Origin: Haematomicrobium sanguinis DSM 21259 | Lineage (GTDB): Bacteria > Actinomycetota > Actinomycetes > Actinomycetales > Micrococcaceae | Reading direction: 5' to 3' | Assembly (NCBI RefSeq): GCF_000688395.1 | Contig: NZ_JIAG01000002.1 | Coordinates: 1-64,000, forward strand | DNA: 64,000 nt | In this document: positions 36,302 through 45,943 of the stretch, piece by piece | Position numbering within the stretch: the stretch's first letter is position 1 | How the letters are laid out: each line of letters opens with the position of its first letter | Program-made: the position numbers and the translations under genes | The notes under the pieces: model-generated | Database searches by the model: none | Seen by the model: the letters and a program-made list of their open reading frames with translations, nothing else | Told to the model about the DNA's origin: nothing

Positions 36302-36481
36302 TTCTTCTTCCGCACCTGGGCGAACCCGGACGCGTAACACGCCGGAAACAATAGCGACACAGCCGCGAAATTGCGCCTTCCTAGGATGGGAACAACGCTG
36401 GCACCGAAACTTGGCCGAAACGATTTTCGATAGAGTGAAAGAACCGGCGCAATCCCAAAGACTCGTAAGGAGCCCTAGCCG

Positions 36482-37906
36482 ATGTTCAAAAATGCGGACG
36501 AAGTTCTCAAATTTATCAAGGACGAAGAGGTCGTCTTCGTCGACGTCCGGTTCACCGACCTGCCCGGCGTGCAACAGCACTTCAACGTTCCAGCCAAGAC
36601 CGTGGACAAGGACTTTTTTGAGAACGGCCAGCTGTTTGACGGCTCCTCGATTCGCGGATTCCAAGGCATCCATGAATCCGATATGCAGCTCATCCCGGAC
36701 CCCACCAGCGCTTTCCTGGACACGTTCCGCGTCGAGAAGACCCTCGCGATGAACTTCTCCATTGTGAACCCGCGCACCGGCGAGTCCTATGGTCGTGACC
36801 CGCGCTCGGTGGCAGAGCGCGCCGAACAGTACCTCGCCTCCGCCGGCATTGCCGATACCGCGTTCTTCGCACCCGAAGCCGAGTTCTACCTCTTCGACAA
36901 CGTGCAGTACCAGTCCAGCCCGGAAAGCTCCTTTTACAAGGTGGACTCGATCGAAGCCCCGTGGAACACCGGCAAGAAGGAAGAGGGCGGTAACCTCGGG
37001 TACAAGACGCCGTTCAAGGGCGGCTACTTCCCCGTGGCGCCGCAAGACCACCAAGCCGATATCCGTGACGCGATCTGTGTTGCCTTGGATGAGGCCGGGC
37101 TCGAGGTCGAGCGCAGCCACCACGAGGTCGGCGCCGCGGGCCAGGCCGAGATCAACTATAAGTTTGACACCATGGTGCACGCTGCCGATGACTTGCAGAA
37201 GTTCAAGTACATCGTGAAGAACACCGCGTTCGCGTACGGTCTGTCCGCCACCTTCATGCCGAAACCAATTTTCGGCGACAACGGTTCGGGTATGCACTGC
37301 CACCAGAGCCTGTGGAACGGCGGCGAGCCGCTGTTCTATGACGAGAAGGGCTACGCCGGGCTCTCCGACATTGCCCGCTGGTACATTGGCGGTCTGCTCA
37401 AGCACGCCTCCGCGGTGCTGGCCTTCACCAATCCGACCGTCAACTCCTACCGCCGCCTGGTCAAGGGGTTCGAGGCACCGGTGAACATGGTCTACTCGCA
37501 GGGCAACCGCTCCGCCGGCATCCGCATCCCGATCACCGGTTCCAACCCGAAGGCCAAGCGCATCGAGTTCCGCGCACCGGACCCCTCGTCCAACCCGTAC
37601 CTCGCCTTCGCCGCGCAGCTGATGGCGGGCCTCGACGGCATCAAGAACCGCATCGAGCCGCACGAGCCGGTCGATAAGGACCTCTACGAGTTGCCACCGG
37701 AGGAAGCGAAGGACATTCCCAAGGCGCCGGGTTCGCTCGAGGAAGCACTGGACGCGCTCGAGGCGGACAACGAGTTCCTGCAGGCCGGCGGCGTGTTCAC
37801 CCAGGACCTGATCGACGCGTGGATCACCTACAAGCGCGAGAACGAGATCGCGCCGCTGGCCGCACGCCCGAACCCGTACGAGTTTGAGCTGTACTACGGG
37901 GTGTAG
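36482..37906 (+). CDS. glnA: Type I glutamine synthetase (adenylylation-controlled)
   Basis: A 474-residue GSI-beta enzyme that makes glutamine from glutamate, ammonia and ATP. It has [23 protein letters not shown], the Glu-binding [30 protein letters not shown], and the adenylylation loop [11 protein letters not shown] with Tyr402. The length and loop place it in the GlnE-regulated class, and glnE lies convergent just downstream. The ATG at 36482 has AAGGAG 9 bases upstream. Promoter elements lie in the preceding gap but are not clear. Confidence 0.97.
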   Translation: MFKNADEVLKFIKDEEVVFVDVRFTDLPGVQQHFNVPAKTVDKDFFENGQLFDGSSIRGFQGIHESDMQLIPDPTSAFLDTFRVEKTLAMNFSIVNPRTGESYGRDPRSVAERAEQYLASAGIADTAFFAPEAEFYLFDNVQYQSSPESSFYKVDSIEAPWNTGKKEEGGNLGYKTPFKGGYFPVAPQDHQADIRDAICVALDEAGLEVERSHHEVGAAGQAEINYKFDTMVHAADDLQKFKYIVKNTAFAYGLSATFMPKPIFGDNGSGMHCHQSLWNGGEPLFYDEKGYAGLSDIARWYIGGLLKHASAVLAFTNPTVNSYRRLVKGFEAPVNMVYSQGNRSAGIRIPITGSNPKAKRIEFRAPDPSSNPYLAFAAQLMAGLDGIKNRIEPHEPVDKDLYELPPEEAKDIPKAPGSLEEALDALEADNEFLQAGGVFTQDLIDAWITYKRENEIAPLAARPNPYEFELYYGV

Positions 37907-37950
37907 CCTGCAACTTCCGTGAGCGTTAACCTCCGTTGGCGCTCACAGAG

Positions 37951-37994
37951 AAACTTCCGTGAGCGTTAGCCCGAGTTAACGCTCACGGAAGTTT
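37951..37994. terminator. Bidirectional terminator between glnA and glnE
   Basis: An 18-bp perfect stem (37951-37968 with 37977-37994) followed by a T-tract. The left arm also occurs as a direct repeat at 37913-37928 (ACTTCCGTGAGCGTTA), so two alternative hairpins are possible. Confidence 0.88.
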
Positions 37995-37995
37995 T

Positions 37996-40900
37996 TTAAC
38001 CCGGATAAAAGTACTTCTCGAACGCGCCGCGCGCCTGCCGTGTGGCGCGCAAATAGTCTTCCTCGAGCTCGGCCGCACTCCCGGCCGGGTACCCGCACCA
38101 CCGCGCGAGCGCCTCCAGATCACGGCGGCTGTCTGGCAAACTATCGTTCGCCTTCCCCGTCCACACCACGGTCCCGGAGCGCAGCCTGGAAGCCAATAAC
38201 CAGGCATCGCGGAGTACGACGGCGTCCGGCTGGCTCACCAGCCCCAGCTCACCGAGTGCCGCGAGGGTGGCGAGCGTGGACGTCTGCTTCAACTCCGGGT
38301 GCCGATGGGCATGTTCCAGCTGCAAGAGCTGCACAAGCCACTCGACATCGCTCAACCCGCCGCGGCCCAGTTTGAGATGCCGCTTGGGGTCTTTTCCACG
38401 AGGCAGCCGCTCGGATTCCACCCGCGCCTTTATGCGCACGATCTCCAGGCGGTCCTTTTTGCTCAAGTCTTCGGGATAGCGCACCGGGTCAATGAGCTCG
38501 ATAAATTTGCCGGCGAGTTCGTCCGAACCCGCGATCGGCCGGGCCCGCAGGAGTGCTTGCGCCTCCCAAATGTCGCTCCAGCGTTCGTAATACTCCCGGT
38601 AGGAGTCCAGCGTGCGCACCTTGGCACCGTTCTTGCCTTCGGGCCGCAAGTCCAAATCAAGGGACAGCGGTCGCTCGGCAACTATGGCAGGCTTACAGGG
38701 CTGTTGCAGCAGGGACGAAACCAGGGCGACGATCTTTTCCGCCTGCGCGGTGGCCCGTTCGTCATCGGCCCGTTCGCCATCGGCACCGGCGCGAGGCTGG
38801 TGCACATAGATGACGTCGGCGTCACTCCCGTAGCCGATCTCGCGGCCGCCTTGGCGGCCCATCGCCACGACGAGCACGTCCGTCACGAGCTCTTCGTCCG
38901 CGGCGATGCTGCGCTCGGCGACCATGAGCGCCCCGAGGATGGCGGCGCGGTCGGCGTCGGAGAGCGCCAGGCCGACCTCTTGCTGGCCGATCAGCCCGAG
39001 AGCGTCGGCGAGCGCGGTGCGCAGAATTTCGCGTTGGCGTATCTGCCGGATGAGCCGCATCGCGTTTTCGCCCTTGCGGTGCCGGGACATCTTGGACTGA
39101 ATCTCTTTCCACTGCGATTCGAACGGCACCGGCACAAGCTCCTTGCCGTTGCCCAGCCACGCGACCGCTTCGGCGTTGGCCTCCAGCATGTCTGGAATCA
39201 TCGAGCCGGTGGACAGGACGCGGCACAAATTTTCCGCCGCGCCGGGCGAATCCCGCAGCATACCCAAGTACCAGGGCGATTCGCGCAGTGTTTCACTCAA
39301 ACGCCGGAACGCGAGGAGCCCGTGATCGGGGTCCACACCCTCGGCGAAGTAGCCGAGCATGGCCGGTAGCAACTGGCGCCGGATCGCCGCCGAGCGCGAG
39401 ACCCCCTTGGTGAGCGCCTCGATGTGCCGTAAGGCGCCGGCCGGATCGACAAATCCGAGCGCGGCGAGCCGTGCCTTGGCCGCGTCCGGGCTGAGCTTGA
39501 CCTCGTCCTCGCTCAGGTTCGCTGCGGCGGCCAAGAGCGGGCGGTAGAAAATGTTCTCATGCAGGGCACGCACCCTCCTGCGCACCTCCTGCCACTTGGC
39601 CACCAGCGCCTCCGCGTTCGCACCCTTGCCCAGCGTGGGCCCCAAGATGCCGCGAGAGAGAGCACGGCGTTGATATTCGTGCGCGGGCATCAGGTGGGTG
39701 CGGCGCATGTGCTCCAATTGGATGCGGTGCTCCAGCGTGCGCAAGAACGCGTAGGATTCGCGAAGCTGCGCGGCGTCCTCGCGACCGATATATCCGCCGT
39801 CGCTGAGCCTGCCGAGCGCGTCCATCGTGTTGCGCACGCGCAAGGATTCGTCCACCCGCCCGTGCACCAGTTGCAAGAGCTGCACCGTGAACTCAACATC
39901 GCGCAGCCCCCCGGAGCCGAGTTTGATTTGCCGATCGCGTTCGACCTCCGGAATGTTCTCGGACACCCGGGCACGCATTTTTTGCACCGATTCGACGAAC
40001 CCATCGCGGCTCGACGAGCTCCAGATAAGAGGAGACATGGCGGCCTCATATCGCGCCCCGAGTTCCCTGTCCCCGGCGATCGCGCGGGCCTTCAAGAGCG
40101 CTTGGAATTCCCAGTCCTTGGCCCAGCGTTCGTAGTACGCCACGTGAGAATCCAGCGTGCGCACGAGCGGCCCGTCCTTACCCTCCGGACGCAAATTGGG
40201 GTCCACCTCCCACAGTCCCGGTTCGCTCGCGGGAGCCGAAATGACACGGGAAATGCCCCGCGCAAGCGCGGTTCCGATCTTGTGCGCGGTATCCGGATCG
40301 ACCTCGCCCTCATCCAGAACATAGATGACGTCAACATCGGAAATATAGTTGAGCTCTTCGGCCCCGGTCTTACCCATCGCGATGACGGCGAGGGACACCC
40401 CGTCTACGTCCGCCGCCTCGAAATGCTCTTTCGCTTCCGCCGCGGACACCACCAGCGCCGCGTCCAGTGCCGCACCCGCCAGATCCGCCAGTTCACCGGA
40501 CACGTCCGGGAATGTCGCGGTCGGCTCGGCGGCCGTGACGTCCCTGACGGCGATGCGCGTCAGTTCGCGCCGGTAGGCCACTCGCAGCGCACGGTACGCC
40601 TCGACCCCGGCCATCACCGACGGAGCAGAACCGGACTCCCCGCCCGTGACGGCACCGACCAAACTCTCCCGCAACTGCTCGGCGCTACGGCGGCCAAGCG
40701 GCTCGCTCGCCTCCACCGCGGTCAACGTGGAGGCGTCCCGCAGGGCATATTCGGCGAGCGCCTCGGAAGCGCCAAGCGCGCGAAAAAGTCTTGGCGCGCC
40801 GTCGTGCTTCTCGGTACCAACGATCTCGGCTGTGAGGCGACGGACCAGCGGAACCGCGTCCCACAAGTGCACCAGCGACACGAGCGCCATATCCGGGTTT

Positions 40901-41031
40901 GCGGCCACCGAAAGGGTGCCGACCAGCCGCTCGACGTCCAGGCCCTCGAGTTCGGGCGCAGCGAGGAAGCGTTGGCTCTTGTCCAGATCCGTGAAGCCGC
41001 TGGCGATCAACTGCCGGGTGAGGCTGGCCAT
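37996..41031 (-). CDS. glnE: Glutamine synthetase adenylyltransferase / adenylyl-removing enzyme
   Basis: A 1011-residue two-domain nucleotidyltransferase that adds AMP to, and removes it from, glutamine synthetase in response to nitrogen status. It has an N-terminal catalytic half with AMGKTGAEELNYISDVDVIYVL (near 218-240) and a C-terminal half with AMGRQGGREIGYGSDADVIYVH, each carrying the D.D metal pair. An NlnE-type helical linker lies between. The ATG at 41031 lies 3 bases after the glnA2 stop, so glnA2-glnE is one operon. The stop faces glnA. GlnA Tyr402 is the likely target; GlnA2 lacks the loop. Confidence 0.95.
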   Translation of the reverse strand: MASLTRQLIASGFTDLDKSQRFLAAPELEGLDVERLVGTLSVAANPDMALVSLVHLWDAVPLVRRLTAEIVGTEKHDGAPRLFRALGASEALAEYALRDASTLTAVEASEPLGRRSAEQLRESLVGAVTGGESGSAPSVMAGVEAYRALRVAYRRELTRIAVRDVTAAEPTATFPDVSGELADLAGAALDAALVVSAAEAKEHFEAADVDGVSLAVIAMGKTGAEELNYISDVDVIYVLDEGEVDPDTAHKIGTALARGISRVISAPASEPGLWEVDPNLRPEGKDGPLVRTLDSHVAYYERWAKDWEFQALLKARAIAGDRELGARYEAAMSPLIWSSSSRDGFVESVQKMRARVSENIPEVERDRQIKLGSGGLRDVEFTVQLLQLVHGRVDESLRVRNTMDALGRLSDGGYIGREDAAQLRESYAFLRTLEHRIQLEHMRRTHLMPAHEYQRRALSRGILGPTLGKGANAEALVAKWQEVRRRVRALHENIFYRPLLAAAANLSEDEVKLSPDAAKARLAALGFVDPAGALRHIEALTKGVSRSAAIRRQLLPAMLGYFAEGVDPDHGLLAFRRLSETLRESPWYLGMLRDSPGAAENLCRVLSTGSMIPDMLEANAEAVAWLGNGKELVPVPFESQWKEIQSKMSRHRKGENAMRLIRQIRQREILRTALADALGLIGQQEVGLALSDADRAAILGALMVAERSIAADEELVTDVLVVAMGRQGGREIGYGSDADVIYVHQPRAGADGERADDERATAQAEKIVALVSSLLQQPCKPAIVAERPLSLDLDLRPEGKNGAKVRTLDSYREYYERWSDIWEAQALLRARPIAGSDELAGKFIELIDPVRYPEDLSKKDRLEIVRIKARVESERLPRGKDPKRHLKLGRGGLSDVEWLVQLLQLEHAHRHPELKQTSTLATLAALGELGLVSQPDAVVLRDAWLLASRLRSGTVVWTGKANDSLPDSRRDLEALARWCGYPAGSAAELEEDYLRATRQARGAFEKYFYPG

Positions 41032-41034
41032 GGG

Positions 41035-42375
41035 TTAAAGGATGGAGAGGTTGCGCTGCAGTTCGAAGAGGGTGACGTGTTGGCGGTATTCGCCCCATTC
41101 GTGGCGTTTGTTGCGCAGGAAGTTGTTGAAGACCTGTTCGCCCAAGATTTCGGCCATGAATTCGGATTCCTCCATCACGCCGATCGCGTCATACAGCGAG
41201 CTCGGGAGTGGCTTGAGACCCATGGCGCGGCGTTCGGCGCCGGTGAGCGACCAGACGTCATCCTCGGTGTCCGGCGGCAGATCGTAGCCCTCGCGGATGC
41301 CTTTGAGCCCGGCGCCCAGGAGCACGGCGTAGGCCAGGTACGGGTTCGCCGCGGAGTCGATGCCGCGGTATTCCACGCGCGCGGACTGGCCCTTGTTCGG
41401 TTTGTAGAGCGGGACGCGCACCAGTGCGGAGCGGTTGTTATGGCCCCAGGAGATGTAGCTCGGGGCCTCGCCGCCGCCCCACAGTCGCTTGTAGGAATTG
41501 ACGAACTGGTTGGTGATGGCCGTGAACTCGGGGGCGTGCGTCAGGATCCCAGCGATGAACTGGCGGGCGGTTGCCGAGAGCTGGTATTCGGCTCCGGCCT
41601 CGAAGAACGCGTTGGAATCACCCTCGAAGAGCGAAAAGTGGGTGTGCATGCCCGAGCCCGGGAAGTCGGTGAAGGGCTTGGGCATGAACGTCGCGTAGGT
41701 GTCCTGCATGAGCGCGACCTCTTTAATGACCGTGCGGAAGGTCATGATGTTGTCCGCGGTTTGCAGGGCGTCCGCGTAGCGCAGGTCGATCTCGTTTTGG
41801 CCCGGTCCTGCCTCGTGGTGGCTGAATTCCACCGAAATACCGACCGACTCCAGCATGGCGACCGCCGTGCGGCGAAAGTCCTGCGCCACGCCGCCGGGGA
41901 CATGGTCGAAATAGCCGGCGTGATCCACCGGGACTGGCTGCCCGGCGGCATCGACCTGATCCGATTTGAGCAGGTAAAACTCGATTTCCGGGTGCGTGTA
42001 GCAGGTGAATCCCATGTCTGCGGCTTGGGAGAGGACCCGCTTCAAGACATTGCGCGGGTCCGCGGCGGAGGGCTCTCCGTCCGGGGTGAGCACGTCGCAA
42101 AACATGCGCGAGGTCTGCTCGCGTTCGCCGCGCCAGGGCAGGATTTGGAAGGTGGACGGGTCCGGCTGCACGAGCATGTCGGATTCGTAGACGCGCGCGA
42201 GCCCCTCAATGGAGGAGCCGTCAAAGCCGAGACCCTCTTCAAAGGCGCCCTCAACCTCGGCCGGGGCGAGCGCCACCGATTTCAGCGAGCCGATGACATC
42301 GGTGAACCACAGTCGCACGAAGCGTACATCGCGCTCTTCAATGGTGCGCAACACAAATTCTTGCTGCCGGTCCAT
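41035..42375 (-). CDS. glnA2: Second type I glutamine synthetase, GlnA2 / GSI-alpha type
   Basis: A 446-residue GS with GLGFDGSSIEGLARVYESDMLVQPD, PEIEFYLLKSD, GSGMHTHFSLFEGD and NRSALVRVP. The segment that carries the adenylylation tyrosine in GlnA is replaced by DLPPDTEDDVWSLTGAERRAMGLKPLP, so GlnE control is unlikely despite sharing its operon. The ATG at 42375 has AGGGG about 5 bases upstream; a GTG two codons earlier would overlap that site. It is divergent from panB. Confidence 0.93.
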   Translation of the reverse strand: MDRQQEFVLRTIEERDVRFVRLWFTDVIGSLKSVALAPAEVEGAFEEGLGFDGSSIEGLARVYESDMLVQPDPSTFQILPWRGEREQTSRMFCDVLTPDGEPSAADPRNVLKRVLSQAADMGFTCYTHPEIEFYLLKSDQVDAAGQPVPVDHAGYFDHVPGGVAQDFRRTAVAMLESVGISVEFSHHEAGPGQNEIDLRYADALQTADNIMTFRTVIKEVALMQDTYATFMPKPFTDFPGSGMHTHFSLFEGDSNAFFEAGAEYQLSATARQFIAGILTHAPEFTAITNQFVNSYKRLWGGGEAPSYISWGHNNRSALVRVPLYKPNKGQSARVEYRGIDSAANPYLAYAVLLGAGLKGIREGYDLPPDTEDDVWSLTGAERRAMGLKPLPSSLYDAIGVMEESEFMAEILGEQVFNNFLRNKRHEWGEYRQHVTLFELQRNLSIL

Positions 42376-42498
42376 GGGCACCCCTCGCTCTCAATGGTGG
42401 GACGAAAACATGAGTCTGCTTTAGCCTACCGGCTCGGGGGCGCCGGGGGCGTTTGGCGCCTTGAGTGCGTCGCGGCGTTAAGGATTAGGGTTAAACGT

Positions 42499-43380
42499 AT
42501 GAGCACCCCAGAGTCGAACTCCCCCGAATCCGCTGCGCCCTATGGCGGCGGCACCGCGCAACAGGTTCCGTTGGCGGACCGTCCGCGCGTACGGATATCC
42601 CACTTGCAGGCGGCCAAGGATGCCGGCGAGCACTTTGCCATGTTGACCTCGTATGACACCTTGACGGCACAAATTTTCGATGAGGCCGGCGTGGAGGTGC
42701 TCCTGGTTGGCGACTCGGCGGGCAATAACGTCCTCGGCTTCTCCACCACGCTCCCGGTCACGATGGAGGAGATGATTCTCTTCACCCGGGCCGTTACGAG
42801 CGGGGCCACAAAGGCGCTGGTCATTGCCGATCTGCCATTTGGCAGCTATGAGGAGTCCCCCGAGCAGGCGGTCCGCGCCGGGGTCCGGCTCATGAAAGAG
42901 GGCGGCGCGCACGCGGTCAAAATGGAGGGCGGCGCGCATTTTGTCCCGCACGTTGAGGCGATGGTTGCCGCCGGGGTCCCGGTCATGGCGCACATTGGGT
43001 TCACTCCGCAGTCCGAGCACGCGTTGGGCGGCTATAAGGTCCAGGGTCGCGGGGACGCGGCACAGAAAATCAAGGACGACGCCGATGCGCTGGCCCGGGC
43101 GGGCGCCTTCAGCGTGCTGATGGAAATGGTGCCGTCCCCGGTTGCGGCCGAGGTGGACCGTTTAGTTTCCGTGCCCACCGTGGGCATTGGCGCCGGCGCC
43201 TCCACGACCGGTCAAGTGCTCGTCTGGCAGGATATGGCCGGCATGCGCGCCGGGCGGATGCCGAAGTTCGTCAAGCAGTACGCCCAGTTGCGAGAGGATC
43301 TGCTCCGCGCGGCCGGCGATTATGCCCGGGACGTGCGTCAAGGCTCTTTCCCGGACGCCGACCACGAATTCCAGAATTAG
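42499..43380 (+). CDS. panB: 3-methyl-2-oxobutanoate hydroxymethyltransferase
   Basis: A 293-residue enzyme forming ketopantoate from 2-oxoisovalerate and methylene-tetrahydrofolate, the first committed step of pantothenate synthesis. It has ISHLQAAKDAGEHFAMLTSYD, VEVLLVGDSAGNNVLG, DLPFGSY, KMEGG and IGFTPQ(S/E). The ATG at 42499 starts the family-like sequence; the very long open frame upstream is antisense to glnE and glnA2 and is not coding. No panC or panD lies in the window. Confidence 0.94.
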   Translation: MSTPESNSPESAAPYGGGTAQQVPLADRPRVRISHLQAAKDAGEHFAMLTSYDTLTAQIFDEAGVEVLLVGDSAGNNVLGFSTTLPVTMEEMILFTRAVTSGATKALVIADLPFGSYEESPEQAVRAGVRLMKEGGAHAVKMEGGAHFVPHVEAMVAAGVPVMAHIGFTPQSEHALGGYKVQGRGDAAQKIKDDADALARAGAFSVLMEMVPSPVAAEVDRLVSVPTVGIGAGASTTGQVLVWQDMAGMRAGRMPKFVKQYAQLREDLLRAAGDYARDVRQGSFPDADHEFQN

Positions 43381-43397
43381 TCCCGTGGGGTGAGGGA

Positions 43398-43440
43398 CGA
43401 CGGCGGTGCCTCGCCTCCTTAAGGCAACGCACCGCCGTCG
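43398..43440. repeat. 43-bp imperfect palindrome, copy B
   Basis: Same length and layout as 19402-19444, differing at 6 of 43 positions: CGACGGCGGTGC at the left, CACCGCCGTCG at the right, central CCTCCTTAAGGCAAC. It lies between the convergent panB and permease genes and may terminate both. Confidence 0.8.
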
Positions 43441-43480
43441 TGCTTCAGTGGGAGAGCCCTGTCCAACGCGAGAAGCGTGG

Positions 43481-45022
43481 TCAGCGGGCGCGGGCGAGGG
43501 TCTTGCCCTGGAAGTACGCCGGGTGGCGCCAGCGGGTGTATAGCATGAACACGATGCCGAGCCCCAAGACCGCCATGCCGAGGATGAAGACCATACCCAC
43601 TCCCCCGATCTCACTGCCCGAACCGTAGGACGGGTCCATCGAGTCGATCGCGGTTTTGATAAACATGACGATCAGAATGATCCCGCCGAGAAGCGGCGCC
43701 ATGAATCGGAAGAAGAAATTGCGAGGCGAGGCCGTCCAGTCGCGGCGGAAGTACCAGACGCACGCCAGGGCAGTAACCCCGTAGTAGAAGCAGATCATCA
43801 TTCCGAGCGCCGTGATGGTGTCCCAGAGCGCGTTTTCGGAGAGCAAGCGAGTGACCACGTAAAAGGCGGCGGCGGCGATTCCGGCAACAACCGTGGCACG
43901 GCTGGGTGAAAGGTAGCGCGGGCTGACGTTCCCGAGGCTTGGCGGCAGCGCCTTGTAGTGTCCCATCGCTAACAGGGTGCGGGCCGGCGACACAAAGGTG
44001 GATTGCAGTGACGCGGCGGAGCTGGAGAGCACCGCGAGGGACATCAGAATCGCGAACGGCCCCATGACCGGACCGGCGAGCACCGCGAAAATGCTTTCTT
44101 GATTCTCCGGGTTGCCCGCGCCGAGCCCCTCTTCGCCCACACCGGCGTAAGTGATGACGGCGAGCGACACCACGATGTAGACAGCCATGATCACGAGGAC
44201 CGTGATGGTGGCGGCGCGGCCGGGAATCTTGTCAGGGTCTTTTGTTTCTTCGTTCATCGTCAGGGTCACGTCCCAGCCCCAGAAAATAAAGATTGAGAGC
44301 GAGACGCCGGCGGCAAAGGCGGCAAACGAGCCGACTGCAAAGGGATTGAACCATTCGGGGCTGATCGGGGTAAAGTCGAAAGCTGTACCTGCGGCCGCAT
44401 GGGAGAACGCGGCCACTGCGAACCAGCCGAGGACCACCAGCTGAAACGCCACCAACACGTACTGCACGGCCTTGGTCGTTTGAATGCCGCGATAGGATAT
44501 CCAACACGCGAGCGCAATAAACACCAGGGTGGTCGCGATATTGACCGGAAGGTTTGCGGCAAGGTCGGCCAGGGCCGGATTGCCGAACACTTGGGCGAGC
44601 ATGATGTAGAAGAAATCGACGGCGACCGCGGCCAAATTGGACAGCACAATGATGGTCGCCGCCACCAAACCCCAGCCGCCCATCCACCCGATCCACGGCC
44701 CAAACGCCCGGGTCGCCCAGGTGAACGACGTACCAGAATCGGGCATGGCATTGTTGAGCTCTCGGTACCCCAGGGCCACGAGCAACATCGGGATGAACCC
44801 GACCAAGAAAATTGCCGGAAGCTGCGTGCCAACTTGCGCCACCGTGGGCCCGAGCGCCGCCGTGAGCGTATACGCCGGGGCGATACAGGAGATGCCGATA
44901 AAGACCGCTCCGAGCAGTCCTACCGCACCTGGTTTGAGGCCCTTCGCACTGAGTTCGCCTGTCTCTTGGGTGCCGGTGGACGGTTTTCGCGGCGTTTGGG
45001 TGGTGACGTCATTGTCGCTCAT
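43481..45022 (-). CDS. APC superfamily amino acid/polyamine permease
   Basis: A 513-residue transporter with about twelve membrane helices. The start region GAVGLLGAVFIGISCIAPAYTLTAALGPTV and the loop RELNNAMPDSGTSFTWATRAFGPWIGWMGGW are typical of APC amino acid/polyamine importers. It lies 15 bp after a UspA gene and downstream of an amine oxidase in one operon, which suggests uptake of an amine or amine precursor for that oxidase. The substrate cannot be read from sequence. Purines near the ATG at 45022 (TAGGATC) are distant. Confidence 0.88.
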   Translation of the reverse strand: MSDNDVTTQTPRKPSTGTQETGELSAKGLKPGAVGLLGAVFIGISCIAPAYTLTAALGPTVAQVGTQLPAIFLVGFIPMLLVALGYRELNNAMPDSGTSFTWATRAFGPWIGWMGGWGLVAATIIVLSNLAAVAVDFFYIMLAQVFGNPALADLAANLPVNIATTLVFIALACWISYRGIQTTKAVQYVLVAFQLVVLGWFAVAAFSHAAAGTAFDFTPISPEWFNPFAVGSFAAFAAGVSLSIFIFWGWDVTLTMNEETKDPDKIPGRAATITVLVIMAVYIVVSLAVITYAGVGEEGLGAGNPENQESIFAVLAGPVMGPFAILMSLAVLSSSAASLQSTFVSPARTLLAMGHYKALPPSLGNVSPRYLSPSRATVVAGIAAAAFYVVTRLLSENALWDTITALGMMICFYYGVTALACVWYFRRDWTASPRNFFFRFMAPLLGGIILIVMFIKTAIDSMDPSYGSGSEIGGVGMVFILGMAVLGLGIVFMLYTRWRHPAYFQGKTLARAR

Positions 45023-45037
45023 GGGGGTGATGAGATC

Positions 45038-45928
45038 CTATTCTGTACTGCGCGGGGGCGCGTCGGCATTTTCACCGGAACGCGTGCGGTAGGAACGTGG
45101 GACGGCAACCAGCGGTACGGGCAGTTCGCGCAGAATGCGGTGTGCGGTGGAGCCCATGAAGAGCTTCCCGCGGGTTGCCAGACGGCTCGAGCCGACGATC
45201 GCAATTTCAGTGGGTTGCCAGTCAAGACTCTCAACGGCGTCCTCGATGTCTTTGCCGGTGGCCGAAACGGTCTCGGTTTCCACATTCAACGGCTCCACCA
45301 AGGAATGCAGGAGTTCATCCGAGCGGCGGCGTGCCGCTTCAATATCGGCCGCGGTCTGTTTACGCGAGTCGACCGGTAGCAAGGAAATCAGGCGGAGCGG
45401 AATGCCCCGCCTTCCAGCCGTGGCCGCCGCGGTATCTACGACGGCGCGTGCCCCCTTGAGTGCCCCGACAAAGGCCGATACCCGGGTCATCTCGCCGTGA
45501 CCGCTGAAGCCGTGCGGCGCCATCGCGACCGGAACTTGCGATGCGTGAAGCAGCGCATTCGCAGTCGAGCCAATCGTGAAGCGGTCCTTGAGCCCGCGGG
45601 CGTCTGCACCGACCACGATAACGGCAGAATCGGTATCAATACTGACTCGCAGGAGCCCCTGTGCTTCGCTTCGCGCACCGACGACTACCACTTGCGCGTC
45701 GGTATCTTCGGGCAACGACGCCAGCACCTCGCCAGCCCACTCGTTGATTTGTTGGCTGACCACATTCTGATAGTCCACTTCACCGGGTAGCGCAGACTGG
45801 AGAGCCGAGGGCTGCGGCGCGACCATGACAAGGTCCAGTTCGGTCTTGGTCCCTTGCGCTAAGAACTGGGCCAGCCGGACAACTTCGCGGCCGCGCTGAT
45901 CTGCGGTGTAGCCTACGGTGAATTTCAT
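45038..45928 (-). CDS. Universal stress protein, tandem UspA domains
   Basis: A 296-residue cytosolic protein with two UspA folds. Each keeps an ATP-binding G-x2-G-x9-G-S/T-like motif: VVGADARGLKDRFTIGSTA near 115 and VGSSRLATRGKLFMGSTA near 250. It likely binds ATP; its role is regulatory and unknown. It sits between the amine oxidase (15 bp) and permease (15 bp) genes in one operon; UspA proteins often accompany transporters. Confidence 0.9.
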   Translation of the reverse strand: MKFTVGYTADQRGREVVRLAQFLAQGTKTELDLVMVAPQPSALQSALPGEVDYQNVVSQQINEWAGEVLASLPEDTDAQVVVVGARSEAQGLLRVSIDTDSAVIVVGADARGLKDRFTIGSTANALLHASQVPVAMAPHGFSGHGEMTRVSAFVGALKGARAVVDTAAATAGRRGIPLRLISLLPVDSRKQTAADIEAARRRSDELLHSLVEPLNVETETVSATGKDIEDAVESLDWQPTEIAIVGSSRLATRGKLFMGSTAHRILRELPVPLVAVPRSYRTRSGENADAPPRSTE

Positions 45929-45943
45929 GGTTCTCGCTCTCCC

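Larger units (their letters stand above)
36161..36481. other. Intergenic region between DUF4191 and glnA
   Basis: There is no supported gene. The gap carries two hairpins (36170-36245 and 36263-36301), then about 180 bp with the glnA promoter region. An AAGGAG ribosome site lies 9 bases before the glnA ATG. Confidence 0.65.

Noticed and set aside
35501-37663. 720-codon minus-strand open frame
   Set aside because: It is antisense to DUF4191 and glnA and crosses two hairpins; its sequence is not protein-family-like.
39559-42498. Very long plus-strand open frame leading into panB
   Set aside because: It is antisense to glnE and glnA2, both clearly conserved, and has a shadow-like Arg/His/Gly-rich composition. 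Only the part from 42499 (PanB) is real.
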